Below are positions 18,381 to 26,287 of a stretch of 64,000 bases of DNA, piece by piece. The DNA is from Oscillospiraceae bacterium (lineage in GTDB: Bacteria > Bacillota > Clostridia > Oscillospirales > Oscillospiraceae), in the NCBI GenBank assembly GCA_902790375.1, contig CADARY010000012.1:1-64000 (forward strand), given 5' to 3'. How positions within the stretch are numbered: position 1 is the stretch's first letter; every line of letters begins with the position of its first letter. The notes below the pieces were generated by a model. It did no database searches. It was not told the origin of the DNA and saw only the letters and a program-made list of their open reading frames with translations. Position numbers and translations under genes: made by a program.

Positions 18381-19745
18381 TTAAACCTTCTGAGGCCTGG
18401 GCTTTTTGGAATCGGCCGTGTCCGCAAGGGCAGGGACAGTCGGCGCGGCCTTCTTCTTGCCGAGCAGACGCGCCAGCACGCCGAGGGCGAGAGGCACGGT
18501 CACAAAGCTCGTGGCGAGCTTCACGAAGGGGATCAGGCTTGCCAGACGCCAGACCAGAATGCCGATGGCAAGCTCTGCCCAGTAATTGACGGGGCGCTTG
18601 CAGAGCTTCCGCCAGATCAGCACGCCCACAAAGAAGCCGAGGAAGACGGGCGCTGCGACAAGGGCGGCAAAGTAGACAAACAGCAGCACGAGGGCAGGGC
18701 GCATGCCAAAGCCGGTGATCATCAGAATGATGACCGCAATGGGCAGGGCCACCAGAACACCGAAGCCGATGCCGAAGGCGGCGGCATACTTGCTGAAGTC
18801 CGCGCCGGTATAGACGCTGTCAAGCTTCTCCCACAGCGGAGTAAGCCAGAGCAGGGCAAAGGCCACCAGCACCAGACCGATATAGCTGAAAACTCTGGAT
18901 TTGATCCTCGGGCCGACGGAGGAGCGGGAGGAGCCGCTCTCGGCGCTGCTCGGAGCCGGCGCGGGCGTGTTCGCCGTCGTGGTGGTCGTGGTGGTCGTGG
19001 TGGTTGTGGTCGTGCTGGTGCTGGTGGTTGTGGTCGTGCTCTCAGCGGGGGCGCTGCTCTCCGTGGGGGCCGCGCTCTCTGCGGGGGCCGCGCTGCCTTC
19101 GGCGGCAATGTGGCTGTCCTGGACAGCGCTGTATTCCTGGATGTAGCTGAACAGGGAGGAGTAGTTGTTGGCATCCTCGCCGCCCATGCTGTAGGCGTTC
19201 GCTTCGGAGAGGATCGCCGTGGGACCGGTGATTACGGCATCGCTGTTATAGTGGAGGGTGCCGCCGATCTTCGCGCTGTCGGCAATGCGGATCTCATCGG
19301 CCGCCAGCAGCACATCGCCGCCGATCTCGCCGCTGATGGTCACGGTTTTGGCGCCGGCGAAGAGGTCGCGCCCGACGCTGCCGCTTAGGTTCAGGGTGTT
19401 GGCCGCGCTCATCAGATCACGGCCGACGCTGCCGCTGACAGCAACGCTGTTGCCGCCGATAAAGGCATCCTTGGCACAGCTGCTGGCGAAGCTCAAAACA
19501 TTGCCGGCGACAAAGGCATACTCACAGGAGCCGCCGGTAGTGACCGTGTTGCCTGCGGTAAAGAGAATGCCGCCGATCTTCGCGTCGGTCACGGGGTTTG
19601 AACCTGCGAGAAAAACGGTCGCATCGTGCTCGCCGGTGAAGCTTGCCTCATCGGAGGCAAATTCCACAGCCGCAAAGGCGGCGGGAGAGAGGGAGACGAG
19701 CAGGATCATGATCAGTAAAACAGAAAGCATTTTGCGCGTTTTCAC
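18381..19745 (-). CDS. Bactofilin-like repeat protein with Thr-rich linker and C-terminal membrane domain
   Basis: The 454-residue product has a signal peptide (about 6-26). It continues with a run of short beta-helix repeats of the bactofilin/polymer-forming type (segments such as VGRDLMSAANTLNLSGS and VGRDLFAGAKTVTISGE), a low-complexity linker with a run of about 13 threonines, and a C-terminal region with four or five membrane spans. The repeat domain is placed outside the cell, unlike classical cytoskeletal bactofilins. The GTG at 19745 follows AGGAGG by eight bases. Its promoter lies beyond a repeat element, so the leader contains that element. The function is unknown; a scaffold at the envelope is a guess. 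Confidence 0.78.
   Translation of the reverse strand: MKTRKMLSVLLIMILLVSLSPAAFAAVEFASDEASFTGEHDATVFLAGSNPVTDAKIGGILFTAGNTVTTGGSCEYAFVAGNVLSFASSCAKDAFIGGNSVAVSGSVGRDLMSAANTLNLSGSVGRDLFAGAKTVTISGEIGGDVLLAADEIRIADSAKIGGTLHYNSDAVITGPTAILSEANAYSMGGEDANNYSSLFSYIQEYSAVQDSHIAAEGSAAPAESAAPTESSAPAESTTTTTSTSTTTTTTTTTTTTTANTPAPAPSSAESGSSRSSVGPRIKSRVFSYIGLVLVAFALLWLTPLWEKLDSVYTGADFSKYAAAFGIGFGVLVALPIAVIILMITGFGMRPALVLLFVYFAALVAAPVFLGFFVGVLIWRKLCKRPVNYWAELAIGILVWRLASLIPFVKLATSFVTVPLALGVLARLLGKKKAAPTVPALADTADSKKPRPQKV
18968..19040 (-). repeat. Triplet microsatellite coding for poly-threonine
   Basis: The plus strand shows a dense run of GTG, GTC and GTT triplets, read on the minus strand as Thr codons with a few Ser. 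Changes in length would stay in frame and vary the linker of the bactofilin-like protein. Confidence 0.7.
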
Positions 19746-19796
19746 ATCAATATCCTCCTGAATGACAAAAATATCCGGTATGAAACAGGCTCCGCT

Positions 19797-19893
19797 AAGG
19801 CAACACCGCACAATCCGCCTTCGGCATCTCCTGGAAAATTTGTGCCCTGATTTCGTCACTTTTTCTTGAGGTACACAAAGTACATCTGCGAAG
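19797..19893 (-). repeat. TA-flanked inverted-repeat element, copy D
   Basis: It starts AGGCAACACCGCACAATCC just after TA and runs through the shared core (read here as GGTACACAAAGTACATC), but it lacks the matching right terminal repeat. It lies between the bactofilin-like gene and that gene's promoter, so it is transcribed in the leader. Confidence 0.8.
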
Positions 19894-19944
19894 CCCTAAT
19901 GCTTTTGCCGCAGACATGCCGGCAATTGCGCGGTCTTAATATTC

Positions 19945-19973
19945 AATTTAACACAGAAAACCGCCTGTGTCAA
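19945..19973 (-). promoter_or_regulatory. Sigma-A promoter for the bactofilin-like gene
   Basis: On the minus strand TTGACA, 17-base spacer, TAAATT, about 200 bases upstream of the start codon and beyond repeat copy D. Between this promoter and the next plus-strand promoter (19974-20079) I see nothing. Confidence 0.6.
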
Positions 19974-20079
19974 CGCAGAAACAAGCGTTTTCTCCGGCGC
20001 CGCAGAAGCCGAAAGGCGCGCCGTATCACGCCGAAGAGAAGGCCGGCCGAGAAAACGGAAAAGAATCGGAAATCTATAC

Positions 20080-20108
20080 TGGACACGGGTCAAGGCTTAT
20101 GATACAAT
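20080..20108 (+). promoter_or_regulatory. Sigma-A promoter upstream of the repeat-rich secreted protein
   Basis: TGGACA, 17-base spacer, TACAAT. A second candidate closer to the gene is an extended -10, TGGTATACT at 20192-20200, with no good -35. Confidence 0.55.
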
Positions 20109-20244
20109 GCGTTATGTAAATTGATTTCCGGATCTGCCTCTGCCGCAATTTCTCCGCCTGCGTTTTGTTTGCAGAAATGACATATTTTTTATGGTATACT
20201 ATGGCTTGTTATAAGCAAGCCGTGCTTGAAAAGGAGATGTACAT

Positions 20245-23166
20245 ATGAAAAATCGGAACGTCATTCGGATCGTGTGCGTCCTGATGCTTGTCCTGCTGCT
20301 GAGCGCCTTCGGCCCTGCGGCATGGGCGGACGAGGGCAGCGTCGCGCCGCCGGCTCCGGATGCGGCAGCCCAGCCTGTCCAGGCCCTCTCGCGGGAGCAG
20401 ATGCTGCTTGACTATATGGCATGCGTCATGGCCGCGGACAAGGCGGATACCCAGGCAGAGCAGGAGCAGCTGCTCCTCATGGCGGAAGAGCTCTGGAAGT
20501 GCTATTCTGATATGGTGCGCGGCCAGTGGCAGACCGCCGAACCCGAGCCCGTCCCGGCGGAAGCCGAAGCCGAGCCTGAGGATGTCGAGAGGCTTCGCAC
20601 AGAGCTTCTGACCAACTACCTGCTGTACGTAGATGCAGCCAATGCCGAGCAAGACCCCTATGTCCGCATGGTCCTCAATGCCAATGCGGAAGCGATCTGG
20701 GACGCTTATATGTCTCTGGTGATCGACAAACAGGCAGCGCAAGAAGCTGCCGTGGAGCCCGCGCCCATGCAGCCCGTGGTTGAAGAGCCCGCGCCCGTAC
20801 AGCCTGTGGCCGTGGAGCCCGTGGCTGTGCAGCCCGTGGCCGTGGAGCCCGTGGTTGAAGAGCCCGTGCCTGTGCAGGCTGCGGCTGTGGAGCCCGCGCC
20901 CGTGCAGCCCGCTGTTGATGAGAATAAGATGAAAGACATGCGCACGGAGCTGCTGACCTATTACATGCTGTGCCTGAACGCTGCCAATGTCGAGCAGGAT
21001 CCCTATGTCCGCGAGGCATTGTACGCGGATGCGGATGATATCTGGGAAGCCTATATCTACCTCGTGCGAAACGAAGATGCAATCAAGGCGGCGGCACAGC
21101 CCGCAGCGGAGCCCGCAGCAGCAGAGCCCGCAATCGCAGAGCCCGCAATCGCGGAGCCCGCAGCAGCAGAGCCCGCAATCGCAGAGCCCGCAATCGCGGA
21201 GCCCGCAGCAGCAGAGCCCGCAATCGCGGAGCCCGCGGCGGAAGTGCTGCCCGGGATGGAGGACAAGATCGCCTCTCTGCGCGAAGAGCTGCTGGTGTAT
21301 TATATGCTCTATCTGGATGCCGCCGAGGCTGAGCTGAATCCCTATGTGCGCGAGGCGCTGTATGCCGATGCCGACGCGATCTGGGATGCGTACATGGATC
21401 TTGTGATCAACAGCGACGCCGGAGCGGAGGCCTACGCCGAGGATATTTATCTCGATGGCTATCCCTGCGACGACCCCTATCTTGCGGGCGCTTTTGAGGA
21501 TGAGACAGCGGCGTATTCCTATGGCTGGAACGGGCACCATCACAAGAGCGCAGATACCTGGCATGAGGATGCAAAGCCCGCCCTGAATCAGCAGAATCAT
21601 GAGGAAAAACCCGAGCTGCCCGCCTCCGAGGCCGACAGCCTGATCGGAATGCCGAACCCCTGGACCCGGACCGACTCCCTGGAGGAGGCGGAAAGCATCT
21701 CCGGTATTGCGCTCGACCCTCCCGCAGCCGAGGCCCTGCCGAGAAACATGCAGCTCAAGCAGTTCGCCGCCATGGACGGGACGATCGAAGCCGATTATTC
21801 CAACGGCGAGGAGGAGCTGACGATCCGCGCCTCCCTGGTGAACGATGGCAGCAGCCTCTCCGGCGATTACAACAAGTACAGCAAGGAATGGAAAGAGAAC
21901 ATCAAGGGTCTCAGCGTGCGCTGCCTTGGCGACGGTGAGAGGATCAACGTGGCCACCTTTAGAAGAGGCGAGCTGGCCTTTGCGCTCAACTGCGCCCCCG
22001 GGCATGAGGGCGCGGGCCTGACGGTGTCGGAGCTTAAATCCGTCGTGCTCGGGATGCAGGCAAGGAGCTTCACCGGCAGCGCTTCCGAAAACGTCCCTTT
22101 TGTTTCGGGGGAGCAGGCTGCTCCTGTCCAGGAGGACGCAGCGCCTGCCCCTGCCGCTGAAGCCCCTGCCGCAAGCGCGGAGCCCGCGGCCCCTGCCGCC
22201 GAAGCCCCTGCCGCAAGCGCGGAGCCCGCGGCCCCTGCCGCTGAAGCCCCTGCCGTAAGCGCGGAGCCCGCGGCCCCTGCCGCTGAAACCCCTGCCGCAA
22301 GCGCGGAGCCCGCGGCCCCCGCCGCCGAGTCGGACGAGAGCGCGGTTGTGACAAGCACGGAGTATACCCTTGCCATTCATGATCCCTTCGCCGTGGATGC
22401 GGACGGAAAGGCAGTGCGTCTTGTGCGCACCGGTGAGACGAATCTCGGCGACCTCTGCGCCGACGCCTTCCGCGCACAGGCCCACGCGGACATTGGCCTG
22501 ATTGATGCCGGCGCCATCTGCGCCGATATCGCTGCGGGCGATATCACCAGCGACGGTATCCGGGCGGTTCTCCCCTATGCGGACAATCTCTGCCTGATTG
22601 CGGCAAGCGGTCAGCAGATCCTGGATGCCCTGGAGTGGGGCAGCCGTGCGGTCCCGTATGAATACGGCGGCTTCCTGCAGGTTTCCGGCCTGAGCTATGA
22701 GATCCACAGCTATATCGAAAGCGGCTGCATCGTGGATGAAAACGATCAGTTTGCCGGCGTTGAGGGTGAGCGCCGCGTCAGAAACGTCACGGTCGGCGGG
22801 GAAGCCCTTGATCCTGAGAAAGTCTATCTCGTGGCAGGGCCCGACTTCCTCCTGCTCAACTACGGCGGCGGGAACACTGCCTTCCGCGGCGCGATCGTTC
22901 TGCGCGAGGATCTCAAGACGGACACCCAGTCCCTCGTCGATTATCTGATCGACAATCTGGGCGGCGTCATCGGCCAACAGTATGCCGATCCCTACGGCGA
23001 AGGCCGCATCGTAGTCTATGAAGTGGCGCCCGCAGCGTCGGAGCAGGCGCCTGCCGAAGCTGCGGCCGAGACTGCGGCTGACGCCGACCCGTCCGCTCAG
23101 ACCCATACGGACGTCAAGCGCCCGGCGGACACCAAGCGCCCGAAAATCAAGATCAAGGCTGCCTGA
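20245..23166 (+). CDS. Secreted protein with four helical repeats, Pro/Ala linkers and a 5'-nucleotidase C-terminal domain
   Basis: The 973-residue product has a signal peptide (about 1-28). Four related segments of about 45 residues lie at about 52-92, 116-160, 231-275 and 344-390, with the pattern LRTELLxYYMLxLDAA, then DPYVREALYADADxIWDAYM. They are joined by Pro/Ala/Glu-rich linkers with near-perfect tandem repeats (about 170-222, 285-332 and 638-693). Residues from about 706 to 930 match the 5'-nucleotidase C-terminal substrate-binding domain (TNLGDLCADAFR, ADIGLIDAGAIC, YADNLC). The metallophosphoesterase domain that normally precedes it is absent, so catalysis is doubtful. No cell-wall sorting signal is seen. 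AAAAGGAG precedes the start and a terminator follows. Confidence 0.8.
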   Translation: MKNRNVIRIVCVLMLVLLLSAFGPAAWADEGSVAPPAPDAAAQPVQALSREQMLLDYMACVMAADKADTQAEQEQLLLMAEELWKCYSDMVRGQWQTAEPEPVPAEAEAEPEDVERLRTELLTNYLLYVDAANAEQDPYVRMVLNANAEAIWDAYMSLVIDKQAAQEAAVEPAPMQPVVEEPAPVQPVAVEPVAVQPVAVEPVVEEPVPVQAAAVEPAPVQPAVDENKMKDMRTELLTYYMLCLNAANVEQDPYVREALYADADDIWEAYIYLVRNEDAIKAAAQPAAEPAAAEPAIAEPAIAEPAAAEPAIAEPAIAEPAAAEPAIAEPAAEVLPGMEDKIASLREELLVYYMLYLDAAEAELNPYVREALYADADAIWDAYMDLVINSDAGAEAYAEDIYLDGYPCDDPYLAGAFEDETAAYSYGWNGHHHKSADTWHEDAKPALNQQNHEEKPELPASEADSLIGMPNPWTRTDSLEEAESISGIALDPPAAEALPRNMQLKQFAAMDGTIEADYSNGEEELTIRASLVNDGSSLSGDYNKYSKEWKENIKGLSVRCLGDGERINVATFRRGELAFALNCAPGHEGAGLTVSELKSVVLGMQARSFTGSASENVPFVSGEQAAPVQEDAAPAPAAEAPAASAEPAAPAAEAPAASAEPAAPAAEAPAVSAEPAAPAAETPAASAEPAAPAAESDESAVVTSTEYTLAIHDPFAVDADGKAVRLVRTGETNLGDLCADAFRAQAHADIGLIDAGAICADIAAGDITSDGIRAVLPYADNLCLIAASGQQILDALEWGSRAVPYEYGGFLQVSGLSYEIHSYIESGCIVDENDQFAGVEGERRVRNVTVGGEALDPEKVYLVAGPDFLLLNYGGGNTAFRGAIVLREDLKTDTQSLVDYLIDNLGGVIGQQYADPYGEGRIVVYEVAPAASEQAPAEAAAETAADADPSAQTHTDVKRPADTKRPKIKIKAA
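21097..21240 (+). repeat. In-frame minisatellite (EPAIA/EPAAA units)
   Basis: Tandem 15-base units of the form GAGCCCGCAATCGCA and GAGCCCGCAGCAGCA, ordered in a higher-order three-unit pattern, code for the linker between the third and fourth helical repeats. Confidence 0.85.
22156..22323 (+). repeat. In-frame minisatellite, four 42-bp units
   Basis: Four head-to-tail 42-base units code for AEAPAASAEPAAPA with single changes (Ala to Val in unit 3, Ala to Thr in unit 4). They form the linker before the 5'-nucleotidase C-terminal domain. Confidence 0.88.
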
Positions 23167-23184
23167 GCTTTCAAAGCGCAGCAC

Positions 23185-23217
23185 AGGAGGGGTACCCGCA
23201 CGGGCGCCCCTCCTTTT
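23185..23217 (+). terminator. Intrinsic terminator of the repeat-rich protein gene
   Basis: GGAGGGG, a loop with inner CCCG/CGGG pairing, CCCCTCC, then TTTT. Confidence 0.75.
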
Positions 23218-23246
23218 CGCCGCCCTGCCTGGGCGGGAAAGGATGC

Positions 23247-23275
23247 TTGACAAGCGGCGGTCCGTATAATATGAT
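23247..23275 (+). promoter_or_regulatory. Sigma-A promoter for the membrane protein/mtnN genes
   Basis: TTGACA, 17-base spacer, TATGAT. Repeat copy E lies between it and the gene, so the element is part of the leader. Confidence 0.6.
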
Positions 23276-23288
23276 GTGTAAAAAGATA

Positions 23289-23385
23289 GGGCAATACCGC
23301 ATAATTCGGCAAGAGCAGATCCTGAGAAAATTTGGGTTCTGATAAAGGCACTTTTTCGCAGATGTACTTTGTGTACCTCAAGAAC
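23289..23385 (+). repeat. TA-flanked inverted-repeat element, copy E
   Basis: It starts GGGCAATACCGCATAATTCG after TA and is nearly identical to copy B through the core, but the right terminal repeat is replaced by CTAACGGTTAG just before the next gene. Confidence 0.82.
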
Positions 23386-23401
23386 CTAACGGTTAGAGAC
23401 C

Positions 23402-23968
23402 ATGAAAAACGAATCCAAAACACAATACAGCCCCAGCTTTCCTGTGGCGTTTTGCAGCCTGATGGCGGCGCTGGGAGTCGTGCTGATGATGACGGGCGGG
23501 CTGATCCCGGTCATGACCTACTGCTCGCCGCTGCTGGCGGGCGTGCTGCTGATCCCGGTCATGCGCGAGTGCGGCTTCAAATGGGCCTGGATGGTATGGC
23601 TCGTGACGGCGGCGCTGTCCATGATGCTGTCGGCAGACAAGGAGGCCGCCTTTTTCTATCTGTTCCTCGGCTTTTATCCGATCCTCAAGCGCAGCCTCGA
23701 CAGGATACGTCCGAGGGCGCTGTCCTTTCTTGCGAAGCTTCTGTATTTCACGGCGGCCACCGCTGCGATGTACGGGCTCATCTGGTATGCGTTCGGCCTT
23801 GATATCGGGATGGAGGAGCTGGAGGAGCTCGGCAAAATAGCGGGGATCGGCTTTTTCGCGCTGCTGGTCGTGTCCATGCTGATTTATGACGCGGCGCTTG
23901 GCAACCTTGCAATCCTGTATGAATACCGTCTCCGGCCCCGGATCCCGGGCGTGCGCAGAGACGCTTGA
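23402..23968 (+). CDS. Integral membrane protein, function unknown
   Basis: The 188-residue protein is mostly hydrophobic, with about five spans: a small-residue-rich first half (FCSLMAALGVVLMMTGGLIPV, in part) and a later span ending at LLVVSMLIYDAALGNLAILYE. The size and layout recall small substrate-capture (S) components of ECF-type transporters, but I see no family-defining motif. The ribosome binding site is poor, being next to the end of repeat copy E. It lies 22 bases before mtnN and is probably co-transcribed. Confidence 0.7.
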   Translation: MKNESKTQYSPSFPVAFCSLMAALGVVLMMTGGLIPVMTYCSPLLAGVLLIPVMRECGFKWAWMVWLVTAALSMMLSADKEAAFFYLFLGFYPILKRSLDRIRPRALSFLAKLLYFTAATAAMYGLIWYAFGLDIGMEELEELGKIAGIGFFALLVVSMLIYDAALGNLAILYEYRLRPRIPGVRRDA

Positions 23969-23990
23969 GTTTATGAGGTGAGGTAAAGCG

Positions 23991-24740
23991 ATGTTTAAGA
24001 TTGACGATATCATATTTGATCAGCATATCCCGGAGCTGAACCAGGAGATGGTCACCGGCGTTGTCGGCGCCATGGACAGCGAGATCAGCCTTCTCCGGGA
24101 CGCCATGCAGGTCCTGCATACGGAGACCGTCGCGGGCATGGTGTTTTACCAGGGCTATATCCACAGTCATCCGCTGGTGCTGGTGCGCTGCGGCGTCGGC
24201 AAGGTCAATGCCGCCGTCTGCGCCCAGACGCTGATTCTGCGCTACGGGGTGGAGCGGGTCATCAATATCGGCGTGGCCGGCGCGCTCGACAGGCACGTGA
24301 ACCTCGGCGATATCATCATATCCACCGACACGGTGCAGCATGACTTTGACCTCGGCGGTCTCAGCCTTGCGGAGGGGGAGCCGGCGCAGGGGGCCATCAG
24401 GGCGGATCCCGAGCTGCGGCAAAAGGCGCTCCGGGCCGCAAGGAAGGTCGCGGCAAACGTGCAGGTCTTTGAGGGGCGCATCTGCTCCGGCGACCAGTTC
24501 ATCGCAGGCCATGCGAAAAAACAGGCCATTGTTGAACGCCACGGCGGCCTCTGCTGTGAGATGGAGGGCGCGGCCGTTGCCCAGACCTGCAGCCTCAACG
24601 AGGTGCCGTTCGTCATCATCCGCGCCGTCTCGGACAAGGCTGACGACAGCGGGAAGGTCTCCTTCTCCGCCTTTGCCGATGCCGTCGCCCGCCGCTCCGC
24701 CGCGATCGTGATCGACATGCTGGAAAACTTCCATAACTGA
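23991..24740 (+). CDS. mtnN: 5'-methylthioadenosine/S-adenosylhomocysteine nucleosidase
   Basis: The 249-residue enzyme cleaves MTA and SAH to adenine and the thio-ribose, recycling by-products of SAM use. The first catalytic Glu lies in GAMDSE near residue 29, the purine-binding core in the middle, and the catalytic Asp in VSDKADDSG. It carries about 19 extra residues before the usual start. The upstream ATG was kept because GAGGTGAGGT lies ahead of it, whereas the internal ATG at 24048 has no well-placed site. Confidence 0.93.
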   Translation: MFKIDDIIFDQHIPELNQEMVTGVVGAMDSEISLLRDAMQVLHTETVAGMVFYQGYIHSHPLVLVRCGVGKVNAAVCAQTLILRYGVERVINIGVAGALDRHVNLGDIIISTDTVQHDFDLGGLSLAEGEPAQGAIRADPELRQKALRAARKVAANVQVFEGRICSGDQFIAGHAKKQAIVERHGGLCCEMEGAAVAQTCSLNEVPFVIIRAVSDKADDSGKVSFSAFADAVARRSAAIVIDMLENFHN

Positions 24741-24747
24741 TGCAGCA

Positions 24748-24783
24748 ATGAGCAAAGCCGCCCGAAAGGGCGGCTTTGCTCAT
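24748..24783. terminator. Bidirectional terminator
   Basis: ATGAGCAAAGCCGCCC, GAAA loop, GGGCGGCTTTGCTCAT: a perfect 16-bp stem between convergent genes. It overlaps the stop codon of the minus-strand gene. Confidence 0.85.
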
Positions 24784-25565
24784 TTGAGACTGCGGTAATC
24801 CTCGGCTTCGCTGATGCTGTCGGGCGGGAAGAACTCCTCCACCGGGAAGTGGATGCGGCTGAAGAGGGTGCAGGGATCGTCCGTGATGGCGCCGGGGCAC
24901 TCTTTTTCCGGCATGTAGTAGTCGTAGGCCGGGACCACAAACTGGGTATCCCGTTCAAGGCGGATGATGCTGAACTGACCCACGGTTGCAAACCAGCGGC
25001 GCGCGGTGTCGTTGAAGATGAGCTTTTCGTCGAACGCCCCGCGGATCTCCTCGGGGATGCTGCGGTGCTCAAGCTCGGTTGCGATCACGGTCTCGGCGTC
25101 GCTGAGGCGGCAGTGCAGGCAGATGGGGTCTACCGCGCTCACCACCGCGACCGGCAGATCATCCCCGCCCTCGGCGCTGCCGTCGGAGCTGTAGGTGCGC
25201 ACGCTGCCGACGCTGCCGAAGAGCATGACGCGCTTGTCAAACACACACAGGCCCGTGACGGTCTCAGCGGCAGGGAAGGTCTCGCCGCTGATGGAGTAGA
25301 AATAGGTGCAGTCCACGGTGTAGTAGCCGCGATTGAAGCTCACCGGCTCCACACTCACGTTGACGCTCAGGAGCCTTGCGCTTTTCGGGCGGATGCTCAG
25401 GGCGTTTTCTATGTAGCTCTGGGAGCTCTCGGTGGGATAGACGCGCAGATCGTCCACGCAGTCCTTGTCGCGGCAGCTGTCAAAAATCTTGCGCGTATTG
25501 ACGCAGACGGCTTCCCGAATGGACGCCGGGCTTTCCTTTGGCCCGGCCGTAACTCTGTCGGCCAT
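24780..25565 (-). CDS. Conserved-looking hypothetical protein
   Basis: The 261-residue protein has no signal peptide or membrane span. It is rich in beta-strand-like alternation and has Cys-containing motifs (SCRDKDCVDDLRVY near residue 30, and CLHCRLSD). Similar Cys/Asp motifs are familiar to me from clostridial proteins of unknown role, but I cannot name a family. AGGAGG lies seven bases before the ATG at 25565. It is monocistronic, convergent with mtnN and divergent from the DUF4364 gene. Confidence 0.75.
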   Translation of the reverse strand: MADRVTAGPKESPASIREAVCVNTRKIFDSCRDKDCVDDLRVYPTESSQSYIENALSIRPKSARLLSVNVSVEPVSFNRGYYTVDCTYFYSISGETFPAAETVTGLCVFDKRVMLFGSVGSVRTYSSDGSAEGGDDLPVAVVSAVDPICLHCRLSDAETVIATELEHRSIPEEIRGAFDEKLIFNDTARRWFATVGQFSIIRLERDTQFVVPAYDYYMPEKECPGAITDDPCTLFSRIHFPVEEFFPPDSISEAEDYRSLK

Positions 25566-25664
25566 ACAGATACCTCCTGTTCCGGTATTCACTACAGTGT
25601 ATGCGCGCTGTCGCGCGTTGGTGTAAAAATGATCTGCCGACGGCGCGGCGCGGGAAAAGAAGAC

Positions 25665-25693
25665 TTGAAAAGGCCGGGGCAACTGTGTATAAT
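25665..25693 (+). promoter_or_regulatory. Sigma-A promoter for the DUF4364 and asnA genes
   Basis: TTGAAA, 17-base spacer, TATAAT, about 37 bases before the start codon. Confidence 0.75.
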
Positions 25694-25729
25694 ACAATAG
25701 TTCAATTTGAGCGAGGAGGGGGCTTGGGC

Positions 25730-26248
25730 ATGGACCATCTCGGTTTTATTCATGAAGAGCTGGATATCAAGATCCTGATCCTCTTTATCCTGCGCCGTCT
25801 GCCCGGCGAGGTGGACCCGAACGTGCTGAGCGATCTGTGCCGCTCCTGTGACGACGGCTTCGGTTACTTCGATTATACCGACTGCCTGGATGAGCTCATA
25901 CAAAACGGCCTGATCGCCGAGAATGAGGAGGGCCTCAGCATCACCGACAAGGGCGCGAAGAACGTGGACCTCGTGGAGACCAGCATCCCCTATTCCGTGC
26001 GCACGAAAGCCGTCAAGCTGCTGACCCCGGAACGGGAGCGCCTGAGACGCCTGGCCATGATCAAGGCCGGGCACCGCGTGGAGAAGGACGGCTGCTATGT
26101 CACGCTCGCCATGTCCGACGGCGAGGGCGATGTGATCCGCCTGGAGCTTCTGTGCGGCGGCGAGGAGCAGGCCAAAAGGATCGAAAAGAACTTCCGCAAG
26201 GGTGCGGAGCGTTATTACCAGCGTATCGTTGAAATGCTGAGCGAATGA
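25730..26248 (+). CDS. DUF4364 family protein, winged-helix-like
   Basis: The 172-residue protein (MDHLGFIHEELDIKILILFIL and onward) matches the clostridial DUF4364 family. The N-terminal half reads like a winged-helix DNA-binding domain, so a transcription-regulator role is likely but untested. The start follows GAGGAGGGGG. asnA begins 39 bases downstream, suggesting one transcript. Confidence 0.82.
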   Translation: MDHLGFIHEELDIKILILFILRRLPGEVDPNVLSDLCRSCDDGFGYFDYTDCLDELIQNGLIAENEEGLSITDKGAKNVDLVETSIPYSVRTKAVKLLTPERERLRRLAMIKAGHRVEKDGCYVTLAMSDGEGDVIRLELLCGGEEQAKRIEKNFRKGAERYYQRIVEMLSE

Positions 26249-26287
26249 TTCGGCATTTTTGCGTCCATTCCAACGGAGGCGATATAC

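Noticed and set aside
21097..21240. Possible CRISPR array because of regular short repeats
   Set aside because: Units are 15 bases, contiguous, without spacers, and are codon repeats of a protein linker.
20209..23253. Open frame of 1014 codons on the minus strand opposite the repeat-rich protein
   Set aside because: Its Cys/Gly/Leu/His repeats are mirror images of the plus-strand minisatellites; the plus-strand frame has a signal peptide, ribosome binding site and a known domain.
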